Shown here: piece after piece, positions 27,508 to 37,598 of the stretch
How the letters are laid out: the number at the start of each line of letters is the position of its first letter
Numbering within the stretch: position 1 is the stretch's first letter
NCBI RefSeq assembly: GCF_000338875.1
Contig: NZ_AOMO01000044.1
Span: 1 to 64,000, forward strand
Length of the DNA stretch: 64,000 nucleotides
Reading direction: 5' to 3'
DNA from: Vibrio mimicus CAIM 602
GTDB lineage: Bacteria > Pseudomonadota > Gammaproteobacteria > Enterobacterales > Vibrionaceae
The notes under the pieces: model-generated
Told to the model about the DNA's origin: nothing
The model's input: only the letters and a program-made list of their open reading frames with translations
The model's database searches: none
Translations under genes and position numbers: made by a program

Positions 27508-30500
27508 TTAGTGTTTTGGAAGCTCTTTGCTTTTCCAGAGTTTGAAAATGGCGGGCAGCACGAGCAGAGTCAGCAAGAGTGCGGATGCCATGCCGCCAAT
27601 CATTGGGGCTGCGATGCGTTGCATCACCTCCGATCCTGTACCTTCGCCATACATAATGGGGATAAGGCCAATGATCACCGTCAGAACCGTCATCATGACT
27701 GGGCGTACGCGTAAACCGGCCCCTTCACGAATAGCCTCAGTGAGATCTTTCATGCTCAGTGGCTGATGATTCTCTTCGGCATCCAACTTTTTGCAGTGCC
27801 ATGCTTGGTTGAGGTAAACCAACATGATCACTCCAATTTCAACGGCAACCCCAGCAAGGGCAATGAAGCCAACGCCAACTGCAATCGATAAGTTATAGTT
27901 TAGGTAATGCATTAACCACAGGCCACCCACCATGGCGAGGGGAAGTGTCGCCATGATGATCAGCACTTCACCCACGCGTCGGAAGCTGAAATACAGCAGC
28001 AGCATGATGATGGCGAGCGTGATTGGTACCACGACACTTAAACGCTCTTTGGCGCGTTCCATGTATTCGTATTGACCAGACCAAGTCAGCGCATAACCGG
28101 CAGGCAGAACCAGTTGCTCGGCTACGGTTTTTTGTGCTTCTTGTACGTAAGTCCCCAGATCGCGACCATCAATATCCACAAACACCCAGCCATTCGGGCG
28201 TGCGTTTTCGGTTTTGATCATCGGTGGGCCATCTTCATAGCGAATGTCGGCAACATCGGCTAGCGCAATACGCGCACCGTTCGGAGTGACGAGCGGTAAG
28301 TTTTGCAGTTTCACCACTGAGTCGCGGTAATCTTGCGGGTAGCGAACGTTGATTGGGTAACGCTCCAGTCCTTCAATGGTTTCACCCACATTCATACCAC
28401 CGACAGCAGTGGAGATGACTTGCTGCACATCTTTAATGCTCAAGCCATAACGTGCGGCGGCGCGGCGTTTGATATCGATGGTCACGTAGCGTCCACCCGC
28501 CACTCGCTCAGCGTAAACCGATGCGGTGCCTTGAACACCTTTCAGGATCGGTTCAAGTTGCGCGCCAATTTTTTCAATCTCCTTCAGCTCTGGGCCTGAG
28601 ATTTTGATCCCGATGGGCGTCTTAATGCCAGTCGCAAGCATGTCGATACGTGTTTTAATCGGCATGACCCAAGCGTTGGTTAAGCCGGGGAACTGCACCA
28701 GATTATCAAACTCCTTACGCAGCGATTCGGTGGTGACACCTTCACGCCATTGATCACGAGGCTTTAACTGAATCACAGTTTCAATCATGGTGAGTGGCGC
28801 AGGGTCGGTGGCGGAATCCGCACGGCCAATTTTTCCCCATACCGTTTGTACTTCCGGCACGGTTTTGATCAGCTTATTGGTTTGTTGCAGCAACTCACGC
28901 GCTTTACCAACCGAAATGCCCGGGTATGTGGTGGGCATGTACATCAAATCGCCTTCATCCAATGGTGGAATAAACTCACTGCCGAGTTGGCTGGTGGGGT
29001 AGTAAGCTGAGGCCATCAAACCCAAGGCCAACACAATCATGGATTTTGGGTATTTCAGGCTGAGGTTTAATAGCGGGCGATACAGAGCAACTAAACCACG
29101 GTTGACTGGGTTTTTATGCTCAGAAAGTACTTTCCCGCGGATGAAATACCCCATCAGTACCGGCACTAAAGTAATGGCTAGACCTGCTGCCGCCGCCATC
29201 GCATAGGTTTTGGTAAAGGCGAGGGGAGAGAACATTTTCCCTTCTTGGCCTTCCAGAGCAAACACAGGCACAAAGCTTAGGGTGATGATCAGCAAGGAAA
29301 AAAACAGTGGCGCACCGACTTCTTCTGCCGCTTTGCCAATCACTTGCCAGCGGTTTTTATCCGTGAGTGGCGTGCGCTCAATATGCTTGTGAACGTTTTC
29401 GATCATGACGATCGCGCCATCCACCATCGCACCAATCGCAATCGCGATCCCCCCCAGTGACATGATGTTGGCGTTGATGCCTTGCCAATGCATGACGATA
29501 AAGGCGGAAAGAATACCGACAGGCAGACTCAGCGCGATCACCAAGGAAGAACGGATGTGGAACAGGAACAGCGCGCAGACAATCGCTACGACGATGAACT
29601 CTTCCGCCAGCTTCTTCCAAAGGTTCTCAACCGCAGCATTGATTAACGTTGAGCGATCATAGGTGGAGACGATTTCTACCCCTTCCGGCAAGCTGCGTTG
29701 CAGTTCTGCCAACTTGGCTTTGACGTTGTCGATCACCTGACTGGCGTTTTCACCAAAACGCATCACGATGACGCCGCCTACCGCTTCGCCTTCGCCGTTA
29801 AACTCGGAAATGCCACGGCGCATTTGTGGGCCGATGTTGATGTCGGCAATATCGCCAAGCAGCAGTGGTGTGCCTTTATCGGTCACTTTAAGTGGCAGTG
29901 ATTGAATATCTTCAATGCTGGTTAAGTAACCCGTGGTGCGCACCATGTGCTCCGCTTCGGCGACCTCAATAACTGATGCGCCGGTTTCTTGGTTACCGTT
30001 TTGGATCGCCATGTTGACTTGCTGCAAAGTCAGGTTATACGCGCGCAGTTTTGCCGGATCGATCTGCACTTGATACTGCTTGACCATGCCGCCAACGGTC
30101 GCGATTTCCGATACCCCTTCCACCGTTTGCAGTTCGTATTTCAAGAACCAATCTTGCAGGCTTCTGAGTTGGGCTAAATCATGCTTACCGGTTTTATCTT
30201 GCAACACATAGCTGTAAATCCAGCCCACCCCGGTGGCATCTGGGCCCAGTGTCGGTTTGGCATTGGCAGGCAGTTTCGGGGCGACTTGGCTTAAATACTC
30301 CAACACGCGCGAACGTGCCCAGTACATGTCAGTTTTATCATTGAAAATGATGTAAACGTAAGAGTCACCAAAGAACGAGTAGCCACGTACGGTTTCTGCC
30401 CCCGGCACCGCTAACATGGCGGTTGTCAGCGGTAGGTGACTTGATCTTCCACCACTTGCGGCGCTTGTCCGGGATAACTGGTTTTGATGATGACTTGCAC

Positions 30501-30632
30501 ATCCGATAGATCCGGCAATGCATCCACCGGCGTCATTTTCACACTATAAAGACCACCCAAGGTGAGAAAAAGGGTAGCGATGAGCACGAGAAATCGGTTG
30601 TTGAGAGACCAACGAATAATGGCTGAGATCAT
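27508..30632 (-). pseudogene. cusA: Copper/silver RND efflux pump CusA, interrupted by one frameshift
   Basis: CusA is the inner-membrane proton-driven pump of the CusCBA complex. The first piece (30632 to 30426) reads [20 protein letters not shown] through VVEDQVTYR and then hits TGA. The second (30417 to 27508) resumes with MLAVPGAETVRGYSFFGDSY and runs 969 residues. Restoring one C in the CC at 30431-30432 (minus strand TAC CCG CTG ACA ACC GCC ATG) joins both into a normal protein of about 1041 residues, with the family sequence YPLTTAML. The rest looks intact, including the Met-rich periplasmic region and twelve membrane helices. Either a recent null mutation or a sequencing error. Its ATG overlaps the cusB stop by 4 bases. 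Confidence 0.9.
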
Positions 30633-32338
30633 TGTTGACCTCCGATGGCTTCCAGTTGTTTCAGTGAGTATTCCGAGCCATTTCTAGCCACTAGAAATCG
30701 GACTTTCTGGCCCTCTTCAAAGCCGGAAAGGTTGATGTTATCGCCCACGGAAAAGTTGATTTGACCTGCATCCCAGCTCCATTCGGCAACCGGAAGGTGC
30801 GATAACGTCACCATGCCGAATTCGGCCATTAAGGTGGACACATCGCCGTTGATCCACATTTCCCCCGCGACTTGCGAGTTGCCGGCTTTGACATCGATGA
30901 TCTCATATTGGCCGGAGTCGTTTTTCTGCATTTCAAACTCAATTGGCTGACCTTTTTTCAGTCCGCTCAGATCAATGCTTTTAGCGACATTGAAGTTCAT
31001 GGTCATGGCGGGCCAATTCCATTGAGATACCGGCTGGTGGTTGATGGTTAACATGCCGTGATTGGCCATCACATCGGTAATTTCACCTTTGGCCCATGCG
31101 GTTTCTGCCGGGGCTTCAACACCATTGATGCGCGAAAGATCGGCCGTTTGGCTTGATTCTGAATCGAGCATGAAATGCGCGGAGGTGACGATGCGATCGG
31201 TTTGCGTTAAGCCTTGCAGCACTTCGACTTTGTCATCTGCTTCGCGGCCAATTTCAATACGCGCTGAGCGGTATTTGCCTTCGCCTTCTGCCAGTACCAC
31301 ACGAGTCATCCCACCGGATCGGATCACGGCCGATTTCGGCACGGTAAGCACTTTGGAATCACTCACCGGCTGCAAGGTGATATTGGCAAACATATTGGGC
31401 TTGAGTTCGCCATTCGGGTTAGCAAATTTCAGGCGCATTCTGAGTGTGCGCGTTTTAGGGTCAAGGATGGGATAAACGTAATCCACTTTACCTTGCCACT
31501 CTTGGCCGGGTAGGGCATCCAAAGTCATGCTAGCTTGGCTACCTTTGTTTAGCCAGTGAGCCTGACGCTCAAACACTTCGGCATCCACCCACACTTCGTT
31601 GAGTGGGCCAGCGCTGATCACGGCTTGCGCTGGAGATAAATATCCCCCTTCACGAATATTCAGGCTGGCAATCACGCCATTGGCTAACGCTTTCACTTCG
31701 ATGGTTTGGGAAGCTTTGCCACGACGAATCACTTGATTGATCTGCTCACGATCTACGCCAAGTGAGCTGAGCCTTTCGGTTGCCCCTTTGACCAGGCCCT
31801 CACGACCGGTTCGCACCGCGTTCAACAACTCTTCTTGTGCTTTTACCAACTCTGGAGAGTAGAGGGTAAATAGCACATCGCCTTTTTTCACTTGCTCACC
31901 TACGGCGTTGATGTAGAGCTTTTCTACCCAACCGGAAACGCGCACGTTGGTTTGCCAAAGTTGGCTTTCGTCAAACGCGATATAACCGACGGTTTCAATA
32001 CGAGGTGACAATTTGCTGAGTTCGACCTGCACCGTTTTCACGCCCAGATTATTTTCGACCGCCGGATCGATTTTTACTGTGCCCGGTTTGTCATTACTGC
32101 TTGCCAAATCCTCGGCATAAACTGGGATCAAATCCATCCCCATCGGTGATTTGCCCGGTTTGTCACGTTTGTAATTCGGATCCATCGGTGCAACCCAATA
32201 AAGTGGCTCATTCGCCCCTTTGCTATCGGCAGTGGAAGCCATCGCGCTCATATCGTGGCTATTGAAGTATTGGTTAGCCGCAAAGCCCAGTGCGCCGCCA
32301 ATCAGTAAAGCAATGGTTGTGGTTTTTAATGTTTTCAT
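30629..32338 (-). CDS. cusB: Efflux adaptor CusB with two C-terminal CusF-like domains
   Basis: A 569-residue periplasmic adaptor. The start at 32338 opens an N-terminal anchor ([20 protein letters not shown]), followed by a heavy-metal-binding segment ([20 protein letters not shown]), a membrane-fusion core, and two tandem CusF-like domains at about residues 415-490 and 495-569. The first keeps the CusF copper ligands (INHQPV, then WPAMTMNF with Trp and two Met). The second keeps His (LSHLPV) and Trp but has WDAGQINF where the two Met should be. E. coli has CusF as a separate protein. Confidence 0.92.
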   Translation of the reverse strand: MKTLKTTTIALLIGGALGFAANQYFNSHDMSAMASTADSKGANEPLYWVAPMDPNYKRDKPGKSPMGMDLIPVYAEDLASSNDKPGTVKIDPAVENNLGVKTVQVELSKLSPRIETVGYIAFDESQLWQTNVRVSGWVEKLYINAVGEQVKKGDVLFTLYSPELVKAQEELLNAVRTGREGLVKGATERLSSLGVDREQINQVIRRGKASQTIEVKALANGVIASLNIREGGYLSPAQAVISAGPLNEVWVDAEVFERQAHWLNKGSQASMTLDALPGQEWQGKVDYVYPILDPKTRTLRMRLKFANPNGELKPNMFANITLQPVSDSKVLTVPKSAVIRSGGMTRVVLAEGEGKYRSARIEIGREADDKVEVLQGLTQTDRIVTSAHFMLDSESSQTADLSRINGVEAPAETAWAKGEITDVMANHGMLTINHQPVSQWNWPAMTMNFNVAKSIDLSGLKKGQPIEFEMQKNDSGQYEIIDVKAGNSQVAGEMWINGDVSTLMAEFGMVTLSHLPVAEWSWDAGQINFSVGDNINLSGFEEGQKVRFLVARNGSEYSLKQLEAIGGQQ

Positions 32339-32342
32339 GAGG

Positions 32343-33722
32343 TTATTCCTTGGCAGATGAGCGACGACTAGATTCAGCATTCAGTTCAGGTTGGGTGACG
32401 GAGTAATCAAACCCGCCAAGCAACATGGCTAAATTACTGCTGACTTGGTTGTAGTCAGTGATAAGACGCTGCCATTCCAATTCGACAGCCAGTTCATCCC
32501 GAGTGGCGGTAATCACATCGTTGAACTGCGAAGTATTGTTTTGATAGCCACGTTCCACTGCTTTGGTGCGTGCTTTGGCTTGATCAAGCAAAGTGGTTTT
32601 GTAACGTTCGAGGCGTTGCTCAAGATTGGTACGGTCAACCAATAGGGCATTGACCTTGGCATTCATTTGCGCAAGAAGCAGATCTTTTTGCGATTTGGCG
32701 GCACCCACTTGGTATTGCGCGGCGGCATGGCTGCGATCTTGGCGATTACCCGTAAATAACGGGATGTCCATCGTTAAATAGGCGCTCACCAGATCGGAAG
32801 CGGGTTCTCCTTTCATGTTGTTGGCTTGGCGATAGGCGTACATCACTTCCACCCCAAATTGTGGTGTGTACGATTGCTCGGCCAATTCCACTTGAGTTTG
32901 GTTCACCGCAATATTGGCATCAGCCATACGCACCATAGGGTGCTGCGCCAAGAGTGGGAAATACTTGCCTGATGACGTGGTTTCGAGCAAATCATCCAGC
33001 TTTTGCCAATCCAGTTGATTACTGGTTTTCAACTGAACTTGATTGGCGAGCCATTCACTGCCCAACCATTCGGACATTTGCGAGAGAAGCCGACGCTGCA
33101 TTTGCTGATTGGCTTGCAGTTTTTCTTCTAACTGGCTGACTTGCAGTTGAGCATTCAGCAGATCTTGCGCTTCATTTTTACCGATGGAGTAGTTGGTGCT
33201 GATGAAGCTTTCCAGCTCGCGCATTAAGCGCTGATTTTCACGCAGCACACGTTCCGCTTGCTGCTGATAACCTAGCTCCAACCAGAGTTGAGTGATACCG
33301 TTGGCGACTTCTCGCTCCCGATTTTCGACTTGCAAAGCCATGCCATCGGCTTGCTGTGAGGCTTTTTTGCCTTGCAAATCTAAGGTATCGCCGCGCTCAA
33401 ATTGTTGCATTAAACCAACGGAAATATTGGTCATCGCATCTTCATCAAATTTGAAGCTATCGACCGGTAAACCACCAAAACCGACTTTGAGTTTGGGGTC
33501 CATGAGCGTAGTCGCGGCAACGCCGGTTTCTCGCATGGCTTGGGATTGGGCATAAAACTGCTTACGGCTTGCATCGTTGGCGAGCGCTTGTTCAATAAGC
33601 AGAGTCAAAGGATCGCTTTGGGACAGCAACTGACCTGAAGAAGTCGCAGAAGACTGCGCCATCACAGGCGTTACGACCAGAGCGGAAACGCTGATACACA
33701 GCGCCAATAGGCTCGGTTTCAT
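32343..33722 (-). CDS. cusC: Outer-membrane efflux channel, CusC-like (TolC family)
   Basis: A 459-residue TolC-family outer-membrane protein. The start at 33722 gives a signal peptide (MKPSLLALCISVSALVVTPV, cleavage after AQ or MA). Two long coiled-coil repeats rich in Gln and Glu follow, with a typical TMDIPLFTGNRQDRSHAAAQ strand-and-turn segment. No lipobox Cys is seen, unlike E. coli CusC. Its stop is 4 bases from the cusB start, so the pump genes are translated together. Confidence 0.87.
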   Translation of the reverse strand: MKPSLLALCISVSALVVTPVMAQSSATSSGQLLSQSDPLTLLIEQALANDASRKQFYAQSQAMRETGVAATTLMDPKLKVGFGGLPVDSFKFDEDAMTNISVGLMQQFERGDTLDLQGKKASQQADGMALQVENREREVANGITQLWLELGYQQQAERVLRENQRLMRELESFISTNYSIGKNEAQDLLNAQLQVSQLEEKLQANQQMQRRLLSQMSEWLGSEWLANQVQLKTSNQLDWQKLDDLLETTSSGKYFPLLAQHPMVRMADANIAVNQTQVELAEQSYTPQFGVEVMYAYRQANNMKGEPASDLVSAYLTMDIPLFTGNRQDRSHAAAQYQVGAAKSQKDLLLAQMNAKVNALLVDRTNLEQRLERYKTTLLDQAKARTKAVERGYQNNTSQFNDVITATRDELAVELEWQRLITDYNQVSSNLAMLLGGFDYSVTQPELNAESSRRSSAKE

Positions 33723-33814
33723 TTTTTCTAATCCAATCTGCACGTCAAAAAAAGACGTGAAAACACACATCACGGCTCACAGGAGCACAGTGACACGACG
33801 AATTTGTGATTGAA

Positions 33815-34231
33815 TTAGGCTATTGGAGGTCGATAGAGGGATTGCTGCCTTTGCACTACGGATTTTGCGGATTCATAGGGAATCAAAGCTAGTTGGTATT
33901 GTGCAGGTAGGCTATAGGAGGTTTGTGGTAAAAACGCGAACACACTCACGCATGCAGCGGTACAACAGTTATGGATCGAGGGAGCATCACTCATGCAATG
34001 GCTTGAGTTCTCCTGCATCGAGGAGTTGCCCATCGGCATGGTGTGAGACATTTGGCTGCTATCCATCATCACGCAACCGGAAGGTGCTTCAGCTTCAGGT
34101 TCGGATTGGTGAGTGGAGGCACTGATCATTTGCCAAGTCATTAAAGGCGCGCTTGAAGCAAAACTGGAGCTCAGCATGGCAAACATGCTGATGATGGAGA
34201 TCCAGAATATGCGAATGGGAGATAAGCGCAT
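33815..34231 (-). CDS. Small Met/His/Cys-rich exported protein, first gene of the copper operon
   Basis: A 138-residue protein with an N-terminal hydrophobic segment (RIFWISIISMFAMLSSSFAS) and a middle rich in Met, His and Cys (MMDSSQMSHTMPMGNSSMQE, then HCMSDAPSIHNCCTAACVSV). The composition suggests copper binding; it recalls CopL-like and other short proteins at the head of copper operons, without a firm match. It is preceded directly by the CueR-type promoter and followed by cusC after 92 bases. Confidence 0.75.
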   Translation of the reverse strand: MRLSPIRIFWISIISMFAMLSSSFASSAPLMTWQMISASTHQSEPEAEAPSGCVMMDSSQMSHTMPMGNSSMQENSSHCMSDAPSIHNCCTAACVSVFAFLPQTSYSLPAQYQLALIPYESAKSVVQRQQSLYRPPIA

Positions 34232-34260
34232 TTTGTGCCTTGAATGAAAAACTTAGCCGT

Positions 34261-34291
34261 ACTTTAAAGCTTTACCCTAGGGGAAGGTCAA
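34261..34291 (-). promoter_or_regulatory. CueR-type copper-responsive promoter
   Basis: On the minus strand, -35 TTGACC (34291-34286), a 19-base spacer and -10 TAAAGT (34266-34261). The spacer holds the dyad CTTTACCCTAGGGGAAGG (34270-34287 on the plus strand). The over-long spacer and the CCTTCCC half-site are marks of MerR-family copper promoters such as E. coli copA. No cueR gene is in the window. Confidence 0.75.
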
Positions 34292-34370
34292 GCGCTGATT
34301 TGGGAAAGTTAGAGGCTAAAAGCGGTTTTGGTTAATTGCAAACGTCATGACAGCCTTTGCTTACCGTTTC

Positions 34371-34718
34371 TCAATTAAAATCCCAAGAGAAACCCACACT
34401 TACATCACCATTATCATTCGATTGAATGTGAGTTTTGACATCACTATTTGGAAAATGGGTGACATAGCATTCCACATTGCGGTTGCTACTCGAATCTGGG
34501 TAGGTATTGAGATGTTTCTTAGTCTCTGCTGAGCATCTATCACCAGTAAAGGCATTTAACTGCGGTGTTTCATCGATTGCATAAGGAGAATTTTTCCATG
34601 AGTTATCTTCAGTAATGTTGTACTCAGTATTAATAAGATCCTCCAGAAATATGCCTTTTGCCAAACTAGGCGTTGCAATTACAAGTAATACAATCGATAG
34701 GAAGATGTGTTTTTTCAT
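34371..34718 (-). CDS. Hypothetical small secreted protein
   Basis: A 115-residue protein starting at 34718 with AAAGG upstream. The signal peptide MKKHIFLSIVLLVIATPSLA is clear. The mature part has two Cys (GDRCSAET and NVECYVTH) that could form a disulfide and ends GFSWDFN. AT-rich and monocistronic. No family recognised. Confidence 0.65.
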   Translation of the reverse strand: MKKHIFLSIVLLVIATPSLAKGIFLEDLINTEYNITEDNSWKNSPYAIDETPQLNAFTGDRCSAETKKHLNTYPDSSSNRNVECYVTHFPNSDVKTHIQSNDNGDVSVGFSWDFN

Positions 34719-34887
34719 TACTATGCCTTTATTCATCGTCGTTATTGAATTTGTTGATGCAATACTAAATAACCATGATTCGTAAATCAATAAGAAATTA
34801 TCGCAAAACGATAAGTTTATATTGGTAATCAAGTTACCTTTTTGATTAGAAAAGAATGAAATAAGAGATTAAAAGCATATGTATTGC

Positions 34888-35136
34888 TCAAATAACAACC
34901 TCAGATCTTATCCCTCTCGCAGAAGAGAAGCTGGCCAAAATCTGCATATCGACGTGATTTGCACTGGTGACTTCCGTGCTAGCGAGGTCATATCTTGTTT
35001 CTTGCGTTTCGAAAGTTTGCCAGTTTTTGTGCATCATTGTGTTAATGGTTTTCAGCTCAAGCTCAGCAATCTCGCTTTCCATCTCTATTGAGATAGTATT
35101 TTGCGAGAAATCGCGCATAATCCTGCTATTCAACAC
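34888..35136 (-). CDS. Possible 82-residue hypothetical protein
   Basis: Not recognised. It starts with GTG at 35136 or ATG at 35118 and lies divergent to the gene at 35155, only 18 bases from it. The product has a helical middle (ESEIAELELKTINTMMHKNW) that looks protein-like, but there is no strong ribosome binding site. Could be a chance ORF. Confidence 0.35.
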   Translation of the reverse strand: MLNSRIMRDFSQNTISIEMESEIAELELKTINTMMHKNWQTFETQETRYDLASTEVTSANHVDMQILASFSSARGIRSEVVI

Positions 35137-35154
35137 TCAAAGAAGAAATGACTT

Positions 35155-35535
35155 ATGACTGATTTTCAATATTACTTTCATCAACTTCCTTGTTTTGACT
35201 GTAAAAAAACCACAGTAAGCACGGATCTGGGCTGGTTAACGGCTGCAATGAAAGAGGATGTTTTGGCACAAGTGGCGGCAATTATCGCGCAAGACAACGT
35301 TGAGCCAGATCTTTCAGTGAACGTGACGTGTACGAAAGAGGAAGCGCGTGATTACTTATTGCTGAACTTCTACGGTTACTCAGAAGAAGAACTGGCGAAC
35401 CAAGTTGAAGCGGAAGATGAGCAAGAAGTCGCGGATGAAATCGCGGAATTACTGGCAGAAGGTAGTGATACGATCGTGTTTGAACACGAAATCGCCCTGC
35501 AAAGTTGTACTGATTGCGAGATGGATGAAGAGTAA
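35155..35535 (+). CDS. Conserved hypothetical protein with paired cysteines
   Basis: A 126-residue acidic soluble protein. CFDCKKTT near the N terminus and CTDCEMDEE at the C terminus form two CxxC pairs, so a zinc- or iron-bound fold is likely. The centre is Glu/Ala-rich helix. It ends at a terminator shared with gbpA. No function is known to me. Confidence 0.7.
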   Translation: MTDFQYYFHQLPCFDCKKTTVSTDLGWLTAAMKEDVLAQVAAIIAQDNVEPDLSVNVTCTKEEARDYLLLNFYGYSEEELANQVEAEDEQEVADEIAELLAEGSDTIVFEHEIALQSCTDCEMDEE

Positions 35536-35596
35536 AACAAGGTTTAATCCTGTTACTTTTTGTTCTATCGGTGATGAGGCTCTCTCTAACCGAAAT

Positions 35597-35630
35597 AAAA
35601 AATCCCTCAGCGTTGGCTGAGGGATTTTGT
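35597..35630. terminator. Bidirectional terminator between the 35155 gene and gbpA
   Basis: AATCCCTCAGC (35601-35611), loop GTTG, GCTGAGGGATT (35616-35626), with A run before and T run after. Serves both convergent genes. Confidence 0.9.
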
Positions 35631-35646
35631 GTTTTAGATAGGGGAT

Positions 35647-37107
35647 TTATAGTTTATCCCACGCCATATCCCAATGGCTGCCTGTACCCGGTTGGTACTG
35701 GGTCGCGTTGGTTGACCATTGTTGGCAGTAGCCAGAATATGGCCACGGCTTACATTGGTAGATTGCACCGTCAGAACCCAGAACTTTGGTACCTGCCACA
35801 TACTCTTTCAAACCATTAGGGAAGACAAAATCATAATCCCCCGGTGTTGGTGGGGTTTGTGGCTCAACCAACATGAAGTCTAGCGTTTGCTGATCTTGCA
35901 GATTGCCATCGCGATCCTTGATGCGAGAAACCAACATATGATGCCCCGCTTTGGCTTCGCTCAGTTCTAAGGTTACTGATTTCAGCTCGCCATCCGTCAT
36001 CGCTTGAGTCCGGCTCGCTAGCGGTTTTTGGTGGTGGTTATAAACCGTCAGTTCGGCTGTCATTTCACCTTGTGCTTCTAAAGTCAGATCAAGCTGAACA
36101 GGCTGCTCGTCAATTTCATACTCTTTCGCTAGACCAGAAACTGTCAGTGAATACTCAGGCTGTGGCGCTTCAATTTGGTAGCCAATTTCAACACGCTTCA
36201 AGCCGCTGCCTTCTTTTAGGTAAATCGGGTTAGTGCCGTAAACCGGAACAAACTGATCTCCATTGAGTTGACCAGCGCGTTGCTGTTTTTGCGTCTGGTT
36301 AATCTTAGTCGCCAGAGCGTAAGACCATTGATTAGCTTGGGTTAGCGTCTCAGAGTCGATTTTCAGCTCAGTGCGATAAGCAGGGTTTTCACCTGTTGCA
36401 TCAAACACACGTGTGTATACCGTATCGCCAATGCTAAGGTCCATGCTTGGAATGATTTGTCCGGCTTGGTTCCAATCGGGTAATACTGGGCCGTTACCGT
36501 CAAATTTCACGTCAATCACGTTATAGAAAGAAGCCGCGGTATCACCCACATCCCATACCGCAAGGATTACTTGATAACCTTCACGCTCAGGCACAACACA
36601 TTCGTGGTTAACACGTTTTGGCGGCTGCACCATATTGCCTTCCACCACACAGAATGGATTGAGATCAAAGGCATCGCGCGACAGTGGCTGGTTTGGGTTC
36701 CAGTTTGGCTTGGTGATGTAGTATTTCCAGTCTTTAGTGACGTGGTTGGCGGTAAAGGTCCACTCAAAGGTTTGTGGGCCAGCTTGAATTGGGCGTTTTA
36801 CCCAGCGGTCGGCAGTTTGTTCATCCAGTGCTGCGGCCAGCGCCGTTTCAGCACTGGCAATCTTGCCATCACGAGGACCTGTTACAGGGAAGCCGTCAGG
36901 CCCTTCTACACTTTGCGGTTCGTACTGAACACCACCACAGTTAGTGTTTTTCTCAGCAGTACCATTGGCGGCAAATTTACATAAAGCGGCACGTCCTTCT
37001 GCAATGCCGTTTTCCACTGCTGAGATATAACCGTGTCCATAGGCGACTCCACTGATCGCCGATAGGATTAACGCGATAGCGGTCATTTTAGGTTGCTTGT
37101 TCATCAC
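35647..37107 (-). CDS. gbpA: GlcNAc-binding lytic polysaccharide monooxygenase GbpA
   Basis: GbpA is a secreted chitin- and mucin-binding protein that aids attachment and oxidatively cleaves chitin. The 486-residue ORF has a signal ending VAYG, so the mature chain begins His-Gly-Tyr, the N-terminal copper-binding His of AA10 LPMOs. Middle adhesion domains follow the LPMO domain (to about 205), and a C-terminal chitin-binding domain carries [15 protein letters not shown]. The start may be 37107 or the ATG directly after it (37104). Sequence is very near V. cholerae GbpA as I recall it, with scattered changes. It is controlled by the riboswitch upstream. Confidence 0.96.
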   Translation of the reverse strand: MMNKQPKMTAIALILSAISGVAYGHGYISAVENGIAEGRAALCKFAANGTAEKNTNCGGVQYEPQSVEGPDGFPVTGPRDGKIASAETALAAALDEQTADRWVKRPIQAGPQTFEWTFTANHVTKDWKYYITKPNWNPNQPLSRDAFDLNPFCVVEGNMVQPPKRVNHECVVPEREGYQVILAVWDVGDTAASFYNVIDVKFDGNGPVLPDWNQAGQIIPSMDLSIGDTVYTRVFDATGENPAYRTELKIDSETLTQANQWSYALATKINQTQKQQRAGQLNGDQFVPVYGTNPIYLKEGSGLKRVEIGYQIEAPQPEYSLTVSGLAKEYEIDEQPVQLDLTLEAQGEMTAELTVYNHHQKPLASRTQAMTDGELKSVTLELSEAKAGHHMLVSRIKDRDGNLQDQQTLDFMLVEPQTPPTPGDYDFVFPNGLKEYVAGTKVLGSDGAIYQCKPWPYSGYCQQWSTNATQYQPGTGSHWDMAWDKL

Positions 37108-37139
37108 TGACTCTTTTTTGTTGGCTGACTGTTGGGTGC

Positions 37140-37155
37140 TGACAAATTCTTGTCA
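37140..37155 (-). promoter_or_regulatory. Hairpin in the gbpA leader
   Basis: TGACAA (37140-37145), loop ATTC, TTGTCA (37150-37155), between the riboswitch and the gbpA start. It may be part of the expression platform, but lacks a T run. Confidence 0.4.
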
Positions 37156-37219
37156 GGCATCGCTCAGAAGTGTTCTGAACGGCACCACATTCAGCAACGC
37201 ATAAAGACACAACAGATTG

Positions 37220-37335
37220 CTGTTATGGCAACCCCGCTATCATAGGTTTGAAGTCGTGTTCGTCGGGAACCTCTTTAACCCACAGACCGGAAGCTTTGCG
37301 TCCCACTTTTTCAAGTGGTTTGCCGAAATGTGATC
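37220..37335 (-). ncRNA. Cyclic di-GMP-I riboswitch (GEMM-I) in the gbpA leader
   Basis: Read on the minus strand, the region shows the GEMM-I landmarks in order: GGCAAACCACTT, a GAAA tetraloop, AAGTGGGACGCAAAGC, then CCGGTCTG, and the closing ATAGCGGGGTTGCC. This corresponds to the known Vc1 element upstream of gbpA in V. cholerae, where c-di-GMP affects gbpA expression. The P2 arm is paired differently from the Vc2 type but the core is intact. About 110 bases lie between the element and the gbpA start. Confidence 0.92.
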
Positions 37336-37598
37336 GAAGGCAAATTTAATCAATTTGGGGTGGGAAAGCGAAGTGGTGACAGATTTTGTGGAATGAAGCT
37401 CTCATCCTTAATTTTTAGAGCTAAATAACTAATATCTACATGAAATATCAGATGTTTATTGAATTCGTTCTGTTATGCATCGAGCTCTTGGGAATGCGTT
37501 TTTACTCCTTTACTGATCTGAGCGCATGGCAGAACGTATACTCAAGTGTCTCTATCCAAATGAGTTTCCGACTCTACTGTTTGCCATAAAGGAGCACC
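37336..37598. other. Divergent promoter region, gbpA and photolyase
   Basis: AT-rich non-coding DNA holding the gbpA promoter (minus) and that of the photolyase gene (plus). No element was assigned with confidence. Confidence 0.4.

Noticed and set aside
27367..30177. Many plus-strand ORFs opposite cusA
   Set aside because: They mirror the CusA coding frame and carry no family features.
34879..35091. 70-codon plus-strand ORF
   Set aside because: Opposite a more protein-like minus-strand ORF and without a ribosome binding site.
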